Positions 60,962-64,000 of a stretch of DNA of 64,000 nucleotides are shown here, piece after piece. Numbering within the stretch: the stretch's first letter is position 1; every line of letters begins with the position of its first letter. A model generated the notes under the pieces. It ran no database searches and was not told where the DNA came from. It worked only from the letters and a program-made list of their open reading frames with translations. The stretch lies in NCBI RefSeq assembly GCF_006715725.1, contig NZ_VFNU01000001.1, forward strand, positions 1,488,001 to 1,552,000. The letters run 5' to 3'. This DNA comes from Nocardioides sp. SLBN-35 (lineage in GTDB: Bacteria; Actinomycetota; Actinomycetes; Propionibacteriales; Nocardioidaceae). The position numbers and the translations under genes were made by a program.

Positions 60962-61573
60962 ATGGCCAAGACCGTTTCCGTCGACTTCCCCGCCGAGATC
61001 TTCGGCGTCGAGGTCAACATCCCGCTGATCCACCAGGTCGTCGTCGCCCAGCAGGCCGCTGCGCGTCAGGGCACCCACGCCACCAAGCGTCGCGGCGAGG
61101 TCCGCGGCGGTGGCAAGAAGCCCTACAAGCAGAAGGGCACCGGCCGTGCCCGCCAGGGCTCGACCCGCGCGCCGCAGTTCGCCGGCGGTGGCATCGTCCA
61201 CGGCCCGCAGCCGCGTGACTACAGCCAGCGCACCCCCAAGAAGATGAAGGCCGCCGCCCTGCGCAGCGCCCTCTCCGACCGGGCCCGCAACGAGCGGATC
61301 CACGTCGTCGAGGGCCTCGTCACGGGCGACAAGCCGTCGACCAAGGCCGCGCTCGCCTCGCTCTTCGAGCTGACCACCCGCCGCAAGTTCCTCGTCGTGC
61401 TCGAGCGCGCCGACAGCCTCACCTGGCTCTCGCTGCGCAACGCGCCCGAGGTCCACATCGTGGCGGTCGACCAGCTCAACACCCGCGACGTCCTCGTGAG
61501 CGACGACGTGGTGTTCAGCAAGGCCGCGTTCGACCGCCTCGTCGGTGGCAACGCCGAGGAGGAGACCAACTGA
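60962..61573 (+). CDS. rplD: 50S ribosomal protein L4
   Basis: 203 residues. The tunnel-lining loop ([20 protein letters not shown], then [10 protein letters not shown]) is conserved. L4 binds 23S rRNA and lines the exit tunnel; in enterobacteria it also represses the S10 operon. No matching leader was recognised here. Confidence 0.99.
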   Translation: MAKTVSVDFPAEIFGVEVNIPLIHQVVVAQQAAARQGTHATKRRGEVRGGGKKPYKQKGTGRARQGSTRAPQFAGGGIVHGPQPRDYSQRTPKKMKAAALRSALSDRARNERIHVVEGLVTGDKPSTKAALASLFELTTRRKFLVVLERADSLTWLSLRNAPEVHIVAVDQLNTRDVLVSDDVVFSKAAFDRLVGGNAEEETN

Positions 61574-61878
61574 TGAGCACCCTGCACAAGGACCACCGCG
61601 ACGTCCTGATCGCGCCCGTGGTGTCGGAGAAGAGCTACAGCCTCCTCGACGCCAACAAGTACACCTTCCTGGTGCACCCGGACGCCAACAAGACCGAGAT
61701 CAAGATCGCCGTGGAGAAGGTCTTCGGCGTCAAGGTCACCTCGGTGAACACGCTCAACCGTCCGGGCAAGGTCCGCCGCACCCGCAACGGCCTCGGCAAG
61801 CGCAAGGACACCAAGCGCGCCATCGTGAGCCTGGCCGACGGTCACCGCATCGACATCTTCGGAGGTCCGGTCTCCTGA
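61573..61878 (+). CDS. rplW: 50S ribosomal protein L23
   Basis: 101 residues, the ATG sharing one base with the rplD stop (TGATG). [19 protein letters not shown] and [19 protein letters not shown] are typical. L23 sits at the tunnel exit and docks trigger factor and SRP. Confidence 0.99.
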   Translation: MSTLHKDHRDVLIAPVVSEKSYSLLDANKYTFLVHPDANKTEIKIAVEKVFGVKVTSVNTLNRPGKVRRTRNGLGKRKDTKRAIVSLADGHRIDIFGGPVS

Positions 61879-61902
61879 CCGGGCTAGGTAGAGGAATCTG
61901 AC

Positions 61903-62739
<837 letters not shown>

Positions 62740-62751
62740 AGGAACTGAGAG

Positions 62752-63033
62752 ATGCCTCGCAGCCTGAAGAAGGGCCCCTTCGTCGACGGCCACCTGCTCA
62801 AGAAGGTGGACGCCGAGAACGAGAAGGGCACCCACAACGTCATCAAGACCTGGTCGCGCCGGTCCATGATCATCCCCTCGATGATCGGCCACACGATCGC
62901 GGTCCACGACGGTCGCAAGCACGTCCCGGTCTTCGTGTCCGACTCCATGGTCGGCCACAAGCTCGGTGAGTTCGCGCCGACCCGCACCTACCGCGGCCAC
63001 GTCAAGGAAGACCGGAAGGGACGCCGTCGATGA
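62752..63033 (+). CDS. rpsS: 30S ribosomal protein S19
   Basis: 93 residues. [18 protein letters not shown] and [20 protein letters not shown] are typical of S19 in the 30S head. Its stop overlaps the rplV start (ATGA). Confidence 0.99.
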   Translation: MPRSLKKGPFVDGHLLKKVDAENEKGTHNVIKTWSRRSMIIPSMIGHTIAVHDGRKHVPVFVSDSMVGHKLGEFAPTRTYRGHVKEDRKGRRR

Positions 63034-63449
63034 GCACCACTGAGCGCAACCGCGTCAGCGCGCGCCGCGAGTCCCTCCTGGGCGACGAGCCCGGCGCGTT
63101 CGCGACCGCCCGCTTCGTGCGGATCACCCCGATGAAGGCGCGCCGCGTCATCGACCTGGTCCGCGGCCTGCCCGCCGACGAGGCGCTGACCCTGCTGCAG
63201 TTCGCGCCGCAGTCGGCCTCCGAGACCGTCTACAAGGTGCTGCAGAGCGCCGTCGCGAACGCCGCGACCACCGAGGGCCTCGCCACCGGCGACCTGGTCG
63301 TCTCGGTCGCGCGCGTCGACGAGGGTCCGACGATGAAGCGGTGGCGTCCGCGTGCGCAGGGCCGGGCCACCCGGATCAACAAGCGCACCAGCCACATCAC
63401 CATCGCGGTCCAGCCGGCCGATGTCGTCGCGAAGAAGGGCAAGAAGTAA
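63030..63449 (+). CDS. rplV: 50S ribosomal protein L22
   Basis: 139 residues, overlapping rpsS by 4 nt. [20 protein letters not shown] and [20 protein letters not shown], the latter including the exit-tunnel hairpin, identify L22. The N-terminal extension (about 20 residues) is longer than in E. coli, as usual for actinobacteria. Confidence 0.99.
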   Translation: MSTTERNRVSARRESLLGDEPGAFATARFVRITPMKARRVIDLVRGLPADEALTLLQFAPQSASETVYKVLQSAVANAATTEGLATGDLVVSVARVDEGPTMKRWRPRAQGRATRINKRTSHITIAVQPADVVAKKGKK

Positions 63450-64000
63450 TGGGTCAGAAGATCAACCCGAACGGCTTCCGCCTCGGCATCTCGACCGACC
63501 ACAAGTCGCGTTGGTACGCCGACAAGCTGTACAAGTCCTACGTCGGCGAGGACGTCGCGATCCGCAAGCTGCTCAGCAAGGGCATGGAGCGGGCCGGCAT
63601 CGCCAAGGTCGAGATCGAGCGCACCCGTGACCGGGTCCGCGTCGACATCCACACCGCGCGTCCGGGCATCGTCATCGGTCGCCGCGGCGCCGAGGCCGAC
63701 CGCATCCGTGGCGAGCTCGAGAAGCTCACCGGCAAGCAGGTCCAGCTGAACATCCTCGAGGTGAAGAACCCCGAGATCGACGCGCAGCTGGTCGCCCAGG
63801 GTGTCGCCGAGCAGCTGTCGGGTCGCGTCCAGTTCCGCCGCGCGATGCGCAAGGCCATGCAGACGTCGATGCGTTCCGGTGCCAAGGGCATCCGGATCCA
63901 GTGCTCGGGCCGCCTCAACGGCGCCGAGATGTCGCGCACCGAGTTCTACCGCGAGGGCCGCGTCCCGCTGCACACGCTGCGTGCCGACATCGACTACGGC
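63449..64000 (+). CDS. rpsC: 30S ribosomal protein S3 (partial, cut by window end)
   Basis: The first 184 residues are present; the ATG shares one base with the rplV stop (TAATG). [20 protein letters not shown] starts the protein and the KH domain has [21 protein letters not shown]3 lies at the mRNA entry of the 30S subunit. The C-terminus lies beyond the window. Confidence 0.98.
   Translation, partial: MGQKINPNGFRLGISTDHKSRWYADKLYKSYVGEDVAIRKLLSKGMERAGIAKVEIERTRDRVRVDIHTARPGIVIGRRGAEADRIRGELEKLTGKQVQLNILEVKNPEIDAQLVAQGVAEQLSGRVQFRRAMRKAMQTSMRSGAKGIRIQCSGRLNGAEMSRTEFYREGRVPLHTLRADIDYG

Overview
The window is about 70% GC and reads as the chromosome of a high-GC actinobacterium, most likely Nocardioides or a close relative. 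This is inferred from the codon use, the Mce lipid importer, the DUF3000-rnd and hemE genes, the S10 ribosomal operon, and many genes whose start codon lies 6-7 nt after a TANNNT -10 box (leaderless style). No tRNA, rRNA, CRISPR array, insertion sequence or phage gene was seen.

Region 1 (1-17806) is a lipid-import locus. Two divergent PucR-type regulators are followed by three secreted proteins, each closed by a strong hairpin. A long operon then encodes an anchored lytic transglycosylase, an MceG-type ATPase fused to a YrbE permease, a second YrbE permease, MceA-F, and two Mce-associated proteins. The same 18-bp palindrome (TTGTCA-N6-TGACAA) occurs twice between the regulators and twice before the operon, which suggests one regulator controls both.

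Region 2 (17816-38109) is mostly single genes and short operons: Mug glycosylase, an orphan adenine methyltransferase, a wax ester synthase/DGAT, a DUF2510-VCBS protein, YbdK, ThrE, a TetR/Baeyer-Villiger monooxygenase/SDR set, a FUSC protein, an SRPBCC protein, HrpA, an orphan solute-binding protein, RNase D and DUF3000. The hrpA gene carries a REP-like element in frame. It is followed by a very regular inverted array of six 16-bp units at an exact 32-bp period.

Region 3 (38110-47700) sits between the divergent DUF3000-rnd pair and hemE, genes that lie close together in mycobacteria. It encodes three paralogous secreted beta-propeller/Ig-like proteins, an FAD oxidoreductase, a hemerythrin-like protein and an unusual two-component system. 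Its response regulator has a SARP (OmpR-HTH plus BTAD) output at the N-terminus and a complete NarL-type receiver at the C-terminus, and it is translationally coupled to a DesK/NarX-type kinase. Three promoters in this block share an architecture of 6-bp direct repeats every 11 bp, ending 8 bp before a GANNNT -10 box, the known layout of SARP-dependent promoters. This looks like a self-contained signalling unit and its regulon, and is the best candidate here for an undescribed system.

Region 4 (47772-59598) holds hemE, a membrane flavin electron-transfer operon (ferric-reductase-like/FNR protein, FMN-binding protein, ApbE), a NYN-domain protein, a LysR regulator and a MoxR/DUF58/DUF4350/DUF4129 operon. 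Region 5 (59599-64000) is the start of the S10 ribosomal protein operon: rpsJ-rplC-rplD-rplW-rplB-rpsS-rplV-rpsC, with rpsC cut by the window end.
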